Source: an uncultured Clostridia bacterium (GTDB lineage Bacteria; Bacillota; Clostridia; Christensenellales; Aristaeellaceae). Taken from it: a stretch of 19,917 bases of DNA. The stretch covers positions 1 to 19,917 of the forward strand of contig CALCUD010000146.1 of NCBI GenBank assembly GCA_937906775.1, read 5' to 3'. Within the stretch, counting starts at the first letter, position 1, and every line of letters begins with the position of its first letter. The translations under genes and the position numbers were made by a program. Positions 6,820-14,970 of this stretch are shown piece by piece. Under the pieces are notes generated by a model, which was not told the origin of the DNA, made no database searches, and was given only the letters and a program-made list of their open reading frames with translations.

Positions 6820-8331
6820 TCATTCCCGTTCTTCCCGGAAGGCTTCTCCGAACCGGTCCGGAAATGCCATTTGCTCAATATACGCGCTGTTGAAGGCGGG
6901 ATCCCCGCCGAGCGTTACCTGCTGCGCCGAAGACACGATCCGGCGCAGTTTTTCTTTTTCTGTTTCTTCAGTCAGCCGGCATGCGCCCGTGAGCGCGGCG
7001 TTCCCGAGCACGGATATTCTCCCCGCCGCAGCGGACGGAAGCAGTCCGGCAGTGATGGCTGAAGCAGGATCAAGATGGCTTCCGAACCCGCCGCACAGAT
7101 ACCATGCGCCGATCCGTTCCGGTTCGATCCCGCTCACTTCTGTCAGGCGAAGAATACCGGCCGCAACGGCCGCCTTGGCAAGCTGGACGGCGCGGACGTC
7201 CTCCGGATACAGGGAGATTCCTTCCCGCAGAACGATCGGGGATTCCAGATAACCGTCCGGATCGATGTCCCCGCGTTCCAGGCCGCGTGCAATTGCGTCC
7301 AGAACGCCGGATCCGCATAAGCCCACGGCCGGTTTCCCATCCAGGGTTTCTGCGAAATATGATCCATTGACCAGTCGGACGCGGCAGATCGCTCCCGAAA
7401 CATTCATGCAGCCCTCCCGGATCCCGACACCCTCGAAGGCCGGGCCGACAGCCACACTGGCGGTCCACAGCGTCTTCCCGTCCCAAAGTGCGATCTCCCC
7501 GTTCGTTCCGGCGTCGCAGAGCAAAGCAGGTTCCGGATGATCCGTCATTCCGGAAGCCAGTACCGCGCAGGCCAGATCCGCGCCCGCAAACGCGCCGATG
7601 CAGGGAGGAAGATAGGCTTTCCCCATCGGCAGTTCCGTCATTTCATCGAAGCGGCGGGTGACCGTGAACGGGGCATGTCCGAGTTCATCCGGATCGGTGC
7701 CGGTCAGCAGGTACAGCATCGCGGTATTGCCGGTCACGATCCAGTGGCGGATGCCGGACTCCCGGATCCGGTCCGGAGCCTGTCCAAGAGCTTCCCGGAT
7801 CAGCTCCTCCATGCAGCGGAGGATCATTTCCCGCTGGCAGAACCCTTCCGCTTTTGCCGCGGCGATCCTTCCGATCACGTCCGCCGCGATCTCCCGCTGG
7901 GGATTGAGTCTTCCGGCTCCCGCAACCGGATGGCCCTGATCATCCGCCAGCCGCAGGACAACAGTGGTCGTTCCGATGTCAAAAACGCCGGTCAGCGACG
8001 CGGTCTCTCTCCCGGTTCCGGTTTCGTTTCCGGAAGGAGCAGACGGCATCGTTCCCTCCGCCTGCACCGTTTTCTCTTCCGGAAGCCACACCGTCGCATC
8101 GCCGAGCAGACGGGTGACGCAGCTGAGCCGGTACCCCGGGATCCGTTCCCGCCCGGACGGTTCGCTCAGAATGCCGGTGATCCTGACGGAACATTTCCCG
8201 CATACGCCCCGCCCGCCGCACGGATGGGAATGAAAAACTCCCGCTCCGGTCAGCGCTTCCCGGATCGAAGGAGTCCCGCTGAAAGAAAAGATCCGTTTCT
8301 CTTTTCCGATAAAGACCGTCAGATTCGGCAT
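6820..8331 (-). CDS. [2Fe-2S] ferredoxin-ASKHA protein of the corrinoid-protein reactivation (RACo-like, DUF4445) family
   Basis: The protein is 503 residues. An N-terminal plant-type [2Fe-2S] domain (about 1-85) has ligands C38, C44, C47 and C71 in HPCGGRGVCGKC and LSCVTR. After a short linker comes an ATP-binding ASKHA region with FDIGTTTVVLRL, NPQREIAADVIGRI, VTGNTAMLYLLTG, CDAGTNGEIAL, GPAFEGVGIREG, GLCGSGVLDAIA and CGGFGSHLDPASA. These are family hallmarks. Known members use ATP to reduce an inactive Co(II) corrinoid back to Co(I) in methyltransferase systems. It is shorter than the roughly 600 or more residues of typical RACo, so an interdomain segment may be missing. No corrinoid protein or methyltransferase is in the window. 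Start 8331 follows GGAGAG on the minus strand, with a promoter at 8372-8401. Confidence 0.88.
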   Translation of the reverse strand: MPNLTVFIGKEKRIFSFSGTPSIREALTGAGVFHSHPCGGRGVCGKCSVRITGILSEPSGRERIPGYRLSCVTRLLGDATVWLPEEKTVQAEGTMPSAPSGNETGTGRETASLTGVFDIGTTTVVLRLADDQGHPVAGAGRLNPQREIAADVIGRIAAAKAEGFCQREMILRCMEELIREALGQAPDRIRESGIRHWIVTGNTAMLYLLTGTDPDELGHAPFTVTRRFDEMTELPMGKAYLPPCIGAFAGADLACAVLASGMTDHPEPALLCDAGTNGEIALWDGKTLWTASVAVGPAFEGVGIREGCMNVSGAICRVRLVNGSYFAETLDGKPAVGLCGSGVLDAIARGLERGDIDPDGYLESPIVLREGISLYPEDVRAVQLAKAAVAAGILRLTEVSGIEPERIGAWYLCGGFGSHLDPASAITAGLLPSAAAGRISVLGNAALTGACRLTEETEKEKLRRIVSSAQQVTLGGDPAFNSAYIEQMAFPDRFGEAFREERE

Positions 8332-8371
8332 AAATGCTCTCTCCGTAAAAATTCAATCATATTTCCAATGA

Positions 8372-8401
8372 ATTATACAACGCCGCCCCGGTTTCTGTCA
8401 C
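8372..8401 (-). promoter_or_regulatory. Promoter for the RACo-like gene
   Basis: On the minus strand GTGACA (8396-8401) and a perfect TATAAT (8372-8377) are separated by 18 bases. Transcription would begin near 8365, about 34 bases before the ATG at 8331. Confidence 0.6.
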
Positions 8402-8429
8402 TTTTCTTTCAAAGGATTTCGAGTATAAT
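8402..8429 (+). promoter_or_regulatory. Probable promoter for the ROK kinase gene
   Basis: A perfect TATAAT is at 8424-8429. The matching upstream element is poor (TTTTCT, 8402-8407, 16-base spacer), which could mean activator dependence or a weak promoter. It lies back to back with the promoter of the divergent RACo-like gene. Confidence 0.45.
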
Positions 8430-8491
8430 AGGCTGTGACGGATCCATCGCTGTTTTCATGAATGGATGACGATCAATCGGAGGGAAAAGAA

Positions 8492-9364
8492 ATGCTGTAC
8501 GGCGCGCTGGAAGCAGGCGGAACCAAAATGGTGCTTTCGGTCGGTAACGAACGCAACGATCTACTGGAACGCGTTTCCTTCCCGACGGAAACGCCGGAGA
8601 TCACCGTCCCGCGAATGCTGGCCTGGTTCCGCGAACGGAACATTGCCGCGCTGGGCATCGGGACCTTCGGCCCGGCGGATTTGGATCCGGGGTCCGAAAC
8701 TTACGGCTGGATCACGTCCACGCCGAAAACGGCCTGGCGAGACTGTCCCCTGCTGCCTCTCATGCGGGACGGGCTTCATGTTCCCGTCGTCATGGATACC
8801 GACGTCAATGCCGCCGCGCTGGCCGAATATGAGCTTGGGGCCGCCAAAGGGACACGAAGCTGCCTTTACATCACTGTCGGAACCGGCATCGGAGGCGGTG
8901 TCGTGATCGGCGGAAAACCCGTTCACGGACTCATGCATCCGGAAGTCGGGCATATGCTGCTGCAGACCGTTCCTTCCGATCCGTCGCCGGAAGGTTTCTG
9001 TCCGTATCACCGTGGCTGCGCCGAAGGGCTGGCCTCCGGTCCCGCGATTGAAAAAAGATGGGGAAAGCCCGCGTCGGAATTGCCTCCGGATCATCCGGGC
9101 TGGGCCCTGGAAGCGGATTATCTGGCCCGTCTGTGCATGAACGCGGTCTGCGCGTTTTCGCCGGAAATCATCGTATTGGGCGGCGGAGTCATGCATCAGA
9201 AGCATCTGTTTCCCATGATCCGCTCCCGTCTTCAGGCTCTGCTGAACGGATACATTCCCGTATCCCGGATCACGGAAGAGATCGACGCATATATTGTACC
9301 CGCCGGATTGGGAGACAACAGCGGCGCGCTGGGCGCGCTGCTGCTGGCACGGTCGGGCGTGTAA
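8492..9364 (+). CDS. ROK family sugar kinase, fructokinase-like
   Basis: The protein has 290 residues from the ATG at 8492, chosen because CGGAGGG (8478-8484) sits 7 bases upstream and the product then begins MLYGALEAGGTKMVLSVG, the usual ROK phosphate-binding start. An in-frame ATG at 8462 adds 10 atypical residues. DTDVNAAALAE carries the catalytic Asp (D105), followed by ITVGTGIGGGVVIGGKPVHG. Zinc ligands of the ROK signature are visible at H154, C170, H173 and C176 in CPYHRGC. Bacterial proteins with this layout are mostly ATP-dependent fructokinases, but other hexoses are possible. It is cytoplasmic. It stands alone between its own promoter and the hairpin at 9397. Confidence 0.88.
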   Translation: MLYGALEAGGTKMVLSVGNERNDLLERVSFPTETPEITVPRMLAWFRERNIAALGIGTFGPADLDPGSETYGWITSTPKTAWRDCPLLPLMRDGLHVPVVMDTDVNAAALAEYELGAAKGTRSCLYITVGTGIGGGVVIGGKPVHGLMHPEVGHMLLQTVPSDPSPEGFCPYHRGCAEGLASGPAIEKRWGKPASELPPDHPGWALEADYLARLCMNAVCAFSPEIIVLGGGVMHQKHLFPMIRSRLQALLNGYIPVSRITEEIDAYIVPAGLGDNSGALGALLLARSGV

Positions 9365-9396
9365 CGGAAATTTCCGGATCATTCCCGCATATAGCA

Positions 9397-9436
9397 AGCC
9401 GCGTCCCGGACAACCCGGGGCGCGGCTGTTATTCAT
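9397..9436. terminator. Strong hairpin terminator between convergent transcripts
   Basis: A 13-bp stem (9397-9409 with 9415-9427, one T-G pair) encloses a 5-base loop. On the plus strand it is followed by GTTATTCATTC, so it can end the ROK kinase transcript. It also lies 25 bases past the end of the minus-strand uronate operon, whose transcript would follow it with TTGCTATAT, so it may work in both directions. Confidence 0.75.
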
Positions 9437-9451
9437 TCAATACAGATTCGG

Positions 9452-10249
9452 TTACGGTTGTTTTCCGATATAGGCGAGGATTCCGCCGTCCACATACAGG
9501 ATATGTCCGTTCACGAAATTGCTCGCGTCGCTGGCCAGAAATACTGCCGGTCCCTGCAGATCCTCCGTGGTTCCCCAGCGTCCGGCGGGCGTTTTGCTGA
9601 CGATGAACTGATCAAACGGATGCCGGCTGCCGTCCGCCTGCTTTTCACGCAGCGGCGCCGTCTGGGGTGTCGCGATATAGCCGGGACCGATTCCGTTGCA
9701 CTGGATATTGGCGGATCCGTATTCCGAACAGATATTCCGGGTCAGCATTTTCAATCCGCCTTTTGCCGCAGCGTAGGCGGATACGGTTTCACGGCCGAGC
9801 TCGCTCATCATGGAGCAGATATTGATGATCTTTCCGTGTCCCTTCGCGATCATGGACGGAATAACCGCTTTGGAGCAGATGAACGGCGCGTTCAGGTCCA
9901 CGTCAATGACCTTGCGGAATTCCTCAGCTGTCATCTCTGTCATCGGAATTCTCCGGATGATTCCCGCATTGTTCACCAGAATATCGATCGTCCCGACTTC
10001 GGTTTCGATCCGGCGGACCAGCGTCTGAACCGCGTCCTCATCCGTCACATCGCATACATAGCCTTTCACCGGGATCCCTTTTTCGGCATATGCCTTCAGC
10101 CCTTTGTCCACCAGTTCCTGACTGATGTCGTTGAAAACGATCTTCGCACCAGCGGCATGAAACGCTTCGGCGATGGCAAACCCGATGCCGTAACTGGCTC
10201 CCGTGATCCAGGCGATTTTCCCCTGAAGGCTGAAATCCTGCAGATTCAT
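9452..10249 (-). CDS. kduD: SDR oxidoreductase, KduD / gluconate 5-dehydrogenase type
   Basis: The protein has 265 residues with the classical short-chain dehydrogenase layout: cofactor loop TGASYGIG (16-23), NNAG (93-96), and catalytic S146, Y159 and K163. D41-type acidity at the end of strand beta-2 (FNDIS) suggests preference for NAD. Sequence alone resembles gluconate 5-dehydrogenases as much as KduD. Position directly behind kduI in a uronate operon favours reduction of 3-deoxy-D-glycero-2,5-hexodiulosonate to 2-keto-3-deoxygluconate. AGGGAGGAG precedes the ATG. It is the last gene of the operon, 35 bases after kduI, and a strong hairpin follows its stop. Confidence 0.85.
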   Translation of the reverse strand: MNLQDFSLQGKIAWITGASYGIGFAIAEAFHAAGAKIVFNDISQELVDKGLKAYAEKGIPVKGYVCDVTDEDAVQTLVRRIETEVGTIDILVNNAGIIRRIPMTEMTAEEFRKVIDVDLNAPFICSKAVIPSMIAKGHGKIINICSMMSELGRETVSAYAAAKGGLKMLTRNICSEYGSANIQCNGIGPGYIATPQTAPLREKQADGSRHPFDQFIVSKTPAGRWGTTEDLQGPAVFLASDASNFVNGHILYVDGGILAYIGKQP

Positions 10250-10284
10250 ATTGATCTCCTCCCTGATTTTCTGTGCTCCGCCCG

Positions 10285-11127
10285 TTATTTCAATTCCGTT
10301 GTCGGAATGGTGTCCATGTCGTCAAAGGCCTGATTCTCGCCGCCCATTGCCCAGATGAACGTATAGTTGCTGGTCCCCGCGCCGGCGTGGATCGACCAGG
10401 AGGGAGAAATGACGGCCTGTTCGCTCTGCATGACAATGTGGCGGGTTTCCTGCCCCTCGCCCATCATATGGAAGACAACATTGTTTTCCGGCACTTCAAA
10501 GTAGAAATACACTTCCATGCGGCGCTCGTGCGTATGGGCCGGCATGGTGTTCCATACGGAGCCGGGTTCCAGGACCGTCATACCCATGCTGAGCTGGCAG
10601 GTCTTCAGAACGGAGGGATGAATGAACTGGTTGATCACGCGCTTGTTGCTGGTTTCCGCGGCACCGCAGGGCTTCTTCGCCGCGTCCGCGATCCGGATCA
10701 GACGGTTTTCATAGCTGCAGTGCGCCGGAGCGGAAACGCAGTAGAATTTGGCGGGATCTGCCGGATCGTCGGAGGAAAACAGAACCGTTTTCGCGCCGCG
10801 GGTGATATACAGGCAGTCCTTATAGCCCAGCTCGTAAATCGTCCCGTCCACATCCACCCGGCCAGACCCGCCGACATTGAACATGCCGATTTCCCGGCGT
10901 TCGAGGAAATATTCCGTTCCGAAATTCTTCCAGATATCGATTCCCTTATCAATGGAAACCGCTCCGGAAACGGGCATGATGCCCAGCGTTACCATCCGGT
11001 CCACATGACTGTAGACCGCGGTGACTTCATCTTTTTCGAAGAGTTTTTCAATCAGGAATTCCTTCCGGGTCTCCTCTGTGGTGTAACGTTTGAAGTCGCG
11101 CTGATTGCAGGAGTAACGGATATCCAT
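10285..11127 (-). CDS. kduI: 5-dehydro-4-deoxy-D-glucuronate isomerase (KduI)
   Basis: The protein has 280 residues from the ATG at 11127, close to the 278 of E. coli KduI. This start is preferred over an ATG at 11148 because that sequence is itself the ribosome binding site (AAGGAAGG) for 11127. Zinc ligands of this cupin enzyme are all present: H198, H200 and E205 in AHTHERRMEVYFYF, and H247 in SWSIHAGAGT. The closing IWAMGGENQAFDDMD is also conserved. It converts 5-keto-4-deoxyuronate, formed when unsaturated uronic acid opens, to the diketo sugar that the next gene's SDR reduces. It lies 64 bases after the GH88 gene in the same transcript. Confidence 0.96.
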   Translation of the reverse strand: MDIRYSCNQRDFKRYTTEETRKEFLIEKLFEKDEVTAVYSHVDRMVTLGIMPVSGAVSIDKGIDIWKNFGTEYFLERREIGMFNVGGSGRVDVDGTIYELGYKDCLYITRGAKTVLFSSDDPADPAKFYCVSAPAHCSYENRLIRIADAAKKPCGAAETSNKRVINQFIHPSVLKTCQLSMGMTVLEPGSVWNTMPAHTHERRMEVYFYFEVPENNVVFHMMGEGQETRHIVMQSEQAVISPSWSIHAGAGTSNYTFIWAMGGENQAFDDMDTIPTTELK

Positions 11128-11191
11128 ACTGTATTTCCTTCCTTTCATGAATCATCAGAATTTCTGTCTGAAGCAGACGGTATATTCCGGG

Positions 11192-12313
11192 TCACGCGGG
11201 AAACCAGGGCGCGGGATCGCTCCCTGTCAGCCGCATAACAGCTTCCGTGAAGAAATAGTCGCCGTAAACGATGTTGATATGCCGTCCGGCGCCGTCGTTG
11301 TGATACGCCGCGGTGCATTTCGTCAGGATCCCCATATGTTCCGGGTTCCAATCGGCGCAGAGCGAATCCATAGCCGACAGCAGGCGGATCGCATTCTGAC
11401 GGAAACGATCGCTTTCCTCCGGCCGGTCGGTCATTTCTGACAGATGCAGCAGACCGCAGGCCGCGATCGCCCCCGCGATATTGTCGATCCGTTCCTCATC
11501 CGCAGGCTGGCAGAAGTCACAGTCCGTCAATCCGTCCGGCCGGATCCTGCCGATAAAGTAATTCGCGATCTTCCGCGCCGTATCCAGATACCGTTTTTCT
11601 CCGGTATGCGCATAGCTGATCACAAACCCGTACAGACCCCATGCCTGACCGCGGCTCCAGCTGGATCCCGGAGCATACCCCTGGCCGGCCGGGCGGTCCA
11701 GCACTTTTCCCGTATCCGGGTCAAAGATCACGATATGGTTGCAGCTTCCGTCCTCCCGGACGAATTCCCGGATCGTGGTATCCGCGTGGATCCGCGCAAT
11801 CCTGGCGAAACGGGGATCGCCGGATATTTCGGTGGCACGGTACAGAAGGCTCAGATTCATCATACTGTCCACGATCGCCCAGCCGGGTCTTTCTCCGTTC
11901 CAGGCGGAGAGGAATCCTGCCGGATTGAAGCGGCCCGCGAGCAGCGTGGCCGCGTGAAGCGTGTCCCGCGCCGCCTGTTCGTCCGGAATCAGACGGTTGT
12001 GCAGGTCGCTGGAAAGCAGGTACATGAAACCGACGTCATGATTCAGTGCGCTGAAGCTGCGGAATTCTTCCGTCAGCATGTTTTCCGTACGCAGCGCTTC
12101 CTGTCGGAACAGATTCTCTCCCGTCGCTTTGAACAGCTGCCACATCAGGCCCGGCCAGAATCCGCCGGTCCACCATCCGTTTCCGTCAAAGGGGGACGGC
12201 TGCCATTGTTCTCCCGCGCCCGCATAAGGAATAATGCCCTGCCCGGACGCCTGAACAGCGCCCCGACGGTATTTCGCAATGATCTTTTCCGCGATCGCCT
12301 GATAATCCGTCAT
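11192..12313 (-). CDS. Unsaturated glucuronyl hydrolase, GH88 family
   Basis: The protein has 373 residues, typical for GH88, with no signal peptide, so it is cytoplasmic. Hallmarks in order are WWTGGFWPGLMW (47-58), HDVGF with D93, IVDSMMNLSLL with D149, and GSSWSRGQAWGLYGF. D93 and D149 match the two catalytic aspartates of Bacillus UGL (D88 and D149). It removes the 4,5-unsaturated uronic acid left at the non-reducing end by polysaccharide lyases, by hydrating the double bond. The product feeds KduI. GGAGGTG precedes the ATG, which overlaps the DUF2264 stop by 4 bases (ATGA), so the two are translationally coupled. Specificity for glucuronyl-hexosamine or for rhamnogalacturonyl disaccharides cannot be set. 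Confidence 0.93.
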   Translation of the reverse strand: MTDYQAIAEKIIAKYRRGAVQASGQGIIPYAGAGEQWQPSPFDGNGWWTGGFWPGLMWQLFKATGENLFRQEALRTENMLTEEFRSFSALNHDVGFMYLLSSDLHNRLIPDEQAARDTLHAATLLAGRFNPAGFLSAWNGERPGWAIVDSMMNLSLLYRATEISGDPRFARIARIHADTTIREFVREDGSCNHIVIFDPDTGKVLDRPAGQGYAPGSSWSRGQAWGLYGFVISYAHTGEKRYLDTARKIANYFIGRIRPDGLTDCDFCQPADEERIDNIAGAIAACGLLHLSEMTDRPEESDRFRQNAIRLLSAMDSLCADWNPEHMGILTKCTAAYHNDGAGRHINIVYGDYFFTEAVMRLTGSDPAPWFPA

Positions 12314-14076
12314 GCTTCATTCACCTCCGGCATTTTTTCCCAGAGCGTTTCCCCGCCGGTTTTCGTTCCCAGAACAGCGCAGACAAGCATATGTCTTCCG
12401 GGAGCCAGCTCCGCGCACAGCGTCGGGATCACGGTCCTCGGTTCCATCAGATTGGTATTGGCTTCCGGGAAGACCGCCCGGCATTCCGTGTACCCGCAAA
12501 CGGCTCTGATTCCGCTGAGACCCTGACTGTTCATGATCATTACGCTATTCTCTTCCGTTCGCGGGGTGCCTTCATTGCGTATGGCAAACCCGCCTTCAGC
12601 GACCTTCAGCGTCAGGGCGGTATCAACGGTATGGATCCGGAAATGCCATTCGCCGGCGATCCGGATTTTTGTCCGGACCGTCACGCCGGGAAACGGAGAC
12701 CAGACGCATCCGGTTTCCTGCTCCTCCAGCAGGTATTCGCTCCCGCCGTGCCGGGGCAGCCATGTCTTTCCTCCGTCCGGACTGATCGCGAGCATACTGT
12801 CAAAGGCGCCGCTGTTCAGTCCGTTTGAAGATTTCATGACGCTGAAGCCGAAAACGGAACTGTAAACAAATTTTTCATATTTGGATTCAGCATGGCTGTG
12901 TTCACATAAACGGTTTCCCGATTGATAAGCGAGCACGTGACTGCCGTCCCCGGCGCGGGTGATCAGCATTCTGGCGTGAGGCTGCACGGAAACAGCCGGT
13001 AGTTCAGGTTCTTTCTCCTCCGCCTGCCAGAAAGGATGCTCCTCCGGCAGCGCCAGAACCAGAAAGTTTTTCATGCACCAGTAAGGGGATCCCGGCGCGT
13101 TGTAGCCCTCCGCCATATTCAGATTGGGATAGTGATATCCGATCGTCAGCGCCCCGTCCCTGGTAAAGACGGGATACCGGACCCACCGCCGCATATTGTT
13201 CAGCAGCAGATGCTTCATTTCTCCCCAGCCGATCCGCTCCGATACAGCTCCCGCGTATGCCTGTGCGGCAAAAAAAGCGCTCTCGGCAAAACGGTAGGTC
13301 AGGCTGCGTCCGTAAGGGACAGCCTCCCCGTCCATGTCGAACCAGCAGGCAAAGCTGTCCGCCATCAGACGGGACCGCTCAGCATATTCCTTCGCCGGGA
13401 TCAGATCACAGTCCGCGGCCGCAGCCGCGCATACCGGGCCGTAAAACTGGAAAGCCCACATCGTATAGTATTCCCGTTGTTCCGGATAGTCAAAGTACCA
13501 TCCGTCTCCGTCGTAATGCGATTCGATCAGCGCGACATCGGCCTTCAGCTGTTCTTCCGGGAAAGGTCTGCCGACCTGGCGGAAGCCGAGATTGACCAGA
13601 ACCCGGAAAAAGATCCAGTTGTTTTTCGGCATATCGTGATGATTGATCTGATCCAGCCAGCGGAACAGATGATCCTGCGCGTCCTCCGGAAGGGAAAAGA
13701 AGAACTCGTCCGGCGCGATCATCAGCCCCATGCCGAAGACTGCCATCTCGACGAGCCGCTGATCGTAGTCCCCGACTTCTCCCCAGTATTCCGGATGTCC
13801 CGGATCTGTTCCGTTGATGATCCCGAGACGCCATTTTTCCCACAGAGGCCGGACGCTTTCACAGTGTCCCGCCAGCATGGGAACAATCGCCCACAGAACG
13901 CGGGCAAAGCCTTCCATCCCGGCAATATCGGCCGAATAGGAAGCGCCCGTTTCTCCGAGATGCAGCCGCGCGCATCCCGGACTCAGCAGAGGGATCAGCG
14001 GTTCGATCAGCTGAACCGCCGCGCGTTCCATATCTGCGCGGGAACGCAGCGGATTCGCGGAAATCGGATTTGACAT
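12310..14076 (-). CDS. DUF2264 domain protein, putative uronate-oligosaccharide hydrolase
   Basis: The protein has 588 residues and no signal peptide, so it is cytoplasmic. The N-terminal two thirds look like an alpha toroid, with family-typical stretches around WGEVGDYDQRLVEMA, NNWIFFRVLVNLGFR and GDGWYFDYPEQREYYTMWAF. The last roughly 200 residues look like a beta domain, including CEHSHAESKYEKFVYSSVF. DUF2264 proteins are frequent in polysaccharide-utilisation loci, and I recall that some characterised relatives (CAZy GH154) are beta-glucuronidases. Assignment of this one is inference. It sits 6 bases after the permease gene and overlaps GH88 by 4, so it is made with the transporter and GH88 and probably trims the same oligosaccharide. 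The ribosome binding site overlaps the permease stop. Confidence 0.85.
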   Translation of the reverse strand: MSNPISANPLRSRADMERAAVQLIEPLIPLLSPGCARLHLGETGASYSADIAGMEGFARVLWAIVPMLAGHCESVRPLWEKWRLGIINGTDPGHPEYWGEVGDYDQRLVEMAVFGMGLMIAPDEFFFSLPEDAQDHLFRWLDQINHHDMPKNNWIFFRVLVNLGFRQVGRPFPEEQLKADVALIESHYDGDGWYFDYPEQREYYTMWAFQFYGPVCAAAAADCDLIPAKEYAERSRLMADSFACWFDMDGEAVPYGRSLTYRFAESAFFAAQAYAGAVSERIGWGEMKHLLLNNMRRWVRYPVFTRDGALTIGYHYPNLNMAEGYNAPGSPYWCMKNFLVLALPEEHPFWQAEEKEPELPAVSVQPHARMLITRAGDGSHVLAYQSGNRLCEHSHAESKYEKFVYSSVFGFSVMKSSNGLNSGAFDSMLAISPDGGKTWLPRHGGSEYLLEEQETGCVWSPFPGVTVRTKIRIAGEWHFRIHTVDTALTLKVAEGGFAIRNEGTPRTEENSVMIMNSQGLSGIRAVCGYTECRAVFPEANTNLMEPRTVIPTLCAELAPGRHMLVCAVLGTKTGGETLWEKMPEVNEA

Positions 14077-14082
14077 AACTGT

Positions 14083-14952
14083 TTACCCCTTCAATCCCGA
14101 GGTGGCGATCCCCTCGACGAAATATTTCTGCAGCGACAGGAAAACAATGGAGACCGGCAGCAGTGAAACCACGGACGCCGCCATGATCAGGTGATAATCG
14201 CTGGAGTTTTCCTGAATAAAGCGTTTCAGGCCGACCTGAATGGTTTTGTTCGCGTCACGCGTCAGATAGATCATCGGCCCCATATAGTCGTTCCAGGTGC
14301 CGACAAAGGTGAAGATGATCAGCGTCGCGATGGCCGCCTTGCTCAGCGGCAGCATGATCCGCGCCCAGATCCCGTACTCGCTGAGTCCGTCGATCCGCGC
14401 GGCTTCACACAGATCCGTCGGAATACTCTGATAGAACTGCCGCATAAGGAACACACCGAACGCTGAAAAACTCTGCAGCACGATCATCGCCCAGGGCGTA
14501 TCGTACAGTCCGAAGGAACGCATCATGATAAACTGCGGCAGCATGTATGCCTGCCACGGTACGGCAATGGTGGCGATGTAGCAGATGAACAGGACATCCC
14601 TGCCGCGGAAACGAAGCTTGGCAAAAGCATAGGCCGCGAAGGAGGATGTCAGCGTCTGGATGCAGGTGACCAGCAGCGCGATGAACGCGGTGTTTTTGAA
14701 ATAGTTAAGCATGGGAACCTTTTCCCAGATCTTGACATAGTTTTCCCAGTGGAAAGTCTCCGGGATCCAGCGCATCGGCCAGGTGAAGACCTCCCGGTCC
14801 AGCTTCAGGGAGGAAGAGATCATCCATACAAAGGGAACCAGCGTAAATATCGCCAGAGCGATCAGGACCACATACAGGAGAATTTTCCCGATCAGCTTCA
14901 TGGCTGGGTTATCTTTCCGGATTCCTTCCCGGTGTTTCGTCAGAGCGGTCAT
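14083..14952 (-). CDS. Carbohydrate ABC transporter permease, MalG-type
   Basis: The protein has 289 residues with six predicted membrane helices. The ATPase-contact EAA loop is EAARIDGLSEYGIWARIMLP (183-202). It forms the membrane channel with the MalF-type permease encoded 18 bases upstream. An AGGAGG motif lies before the ATG at 14952. An internal ATG (M18 in MKLIGK) would give a shorter N-terminus closer to many homologues, but the upstream start has the better ribosome binding site. The transporter has no ATP-binding subunit here, as in many Bacillota carbohydrate importers that share an MsmX-type ATPase encoded elsewhere. Cargo is inferred from the operon to be a uronate oligosaccharide. 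Confidence 0.93.
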   Translation of the reverse strand: MTALTKHREGIRKDNPAMKLIGKILLYVVLIALAIFTLVPFVWMISSSLKLDREVFTWPMRWIPETFHWENYVKIWEKVPMLNYFKNTAFIALLVTCIQTLTSSFAAYAFAKLRFRGRDVLFICYIATIAVPWQAYMLPQFIMMRSFGLYDTPWAMIVLQSFSAFGVFLMRQFYQSIPTDLCEAARIDGLSEYGIWARIMLPLSKAAIATLIIFTFVGTWNDYMGPMIYLTRDANKTIQVGLKRFIQENSSDYHLIMAASVVSLLPVSIVFLSLQKYFVEGIATSGLKG

Positions 14953-14970
14953 GAATGCTTTCCTCCTTTC

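Noticed and set aside
7537..8469. 310-codon plus-strand open frame opposite the RACo-like gene
   Set aside because: It is Arg- and Pro-rich shadow translation and it crosses the divergent promoter region. The minus-strand gene is unambiguous.
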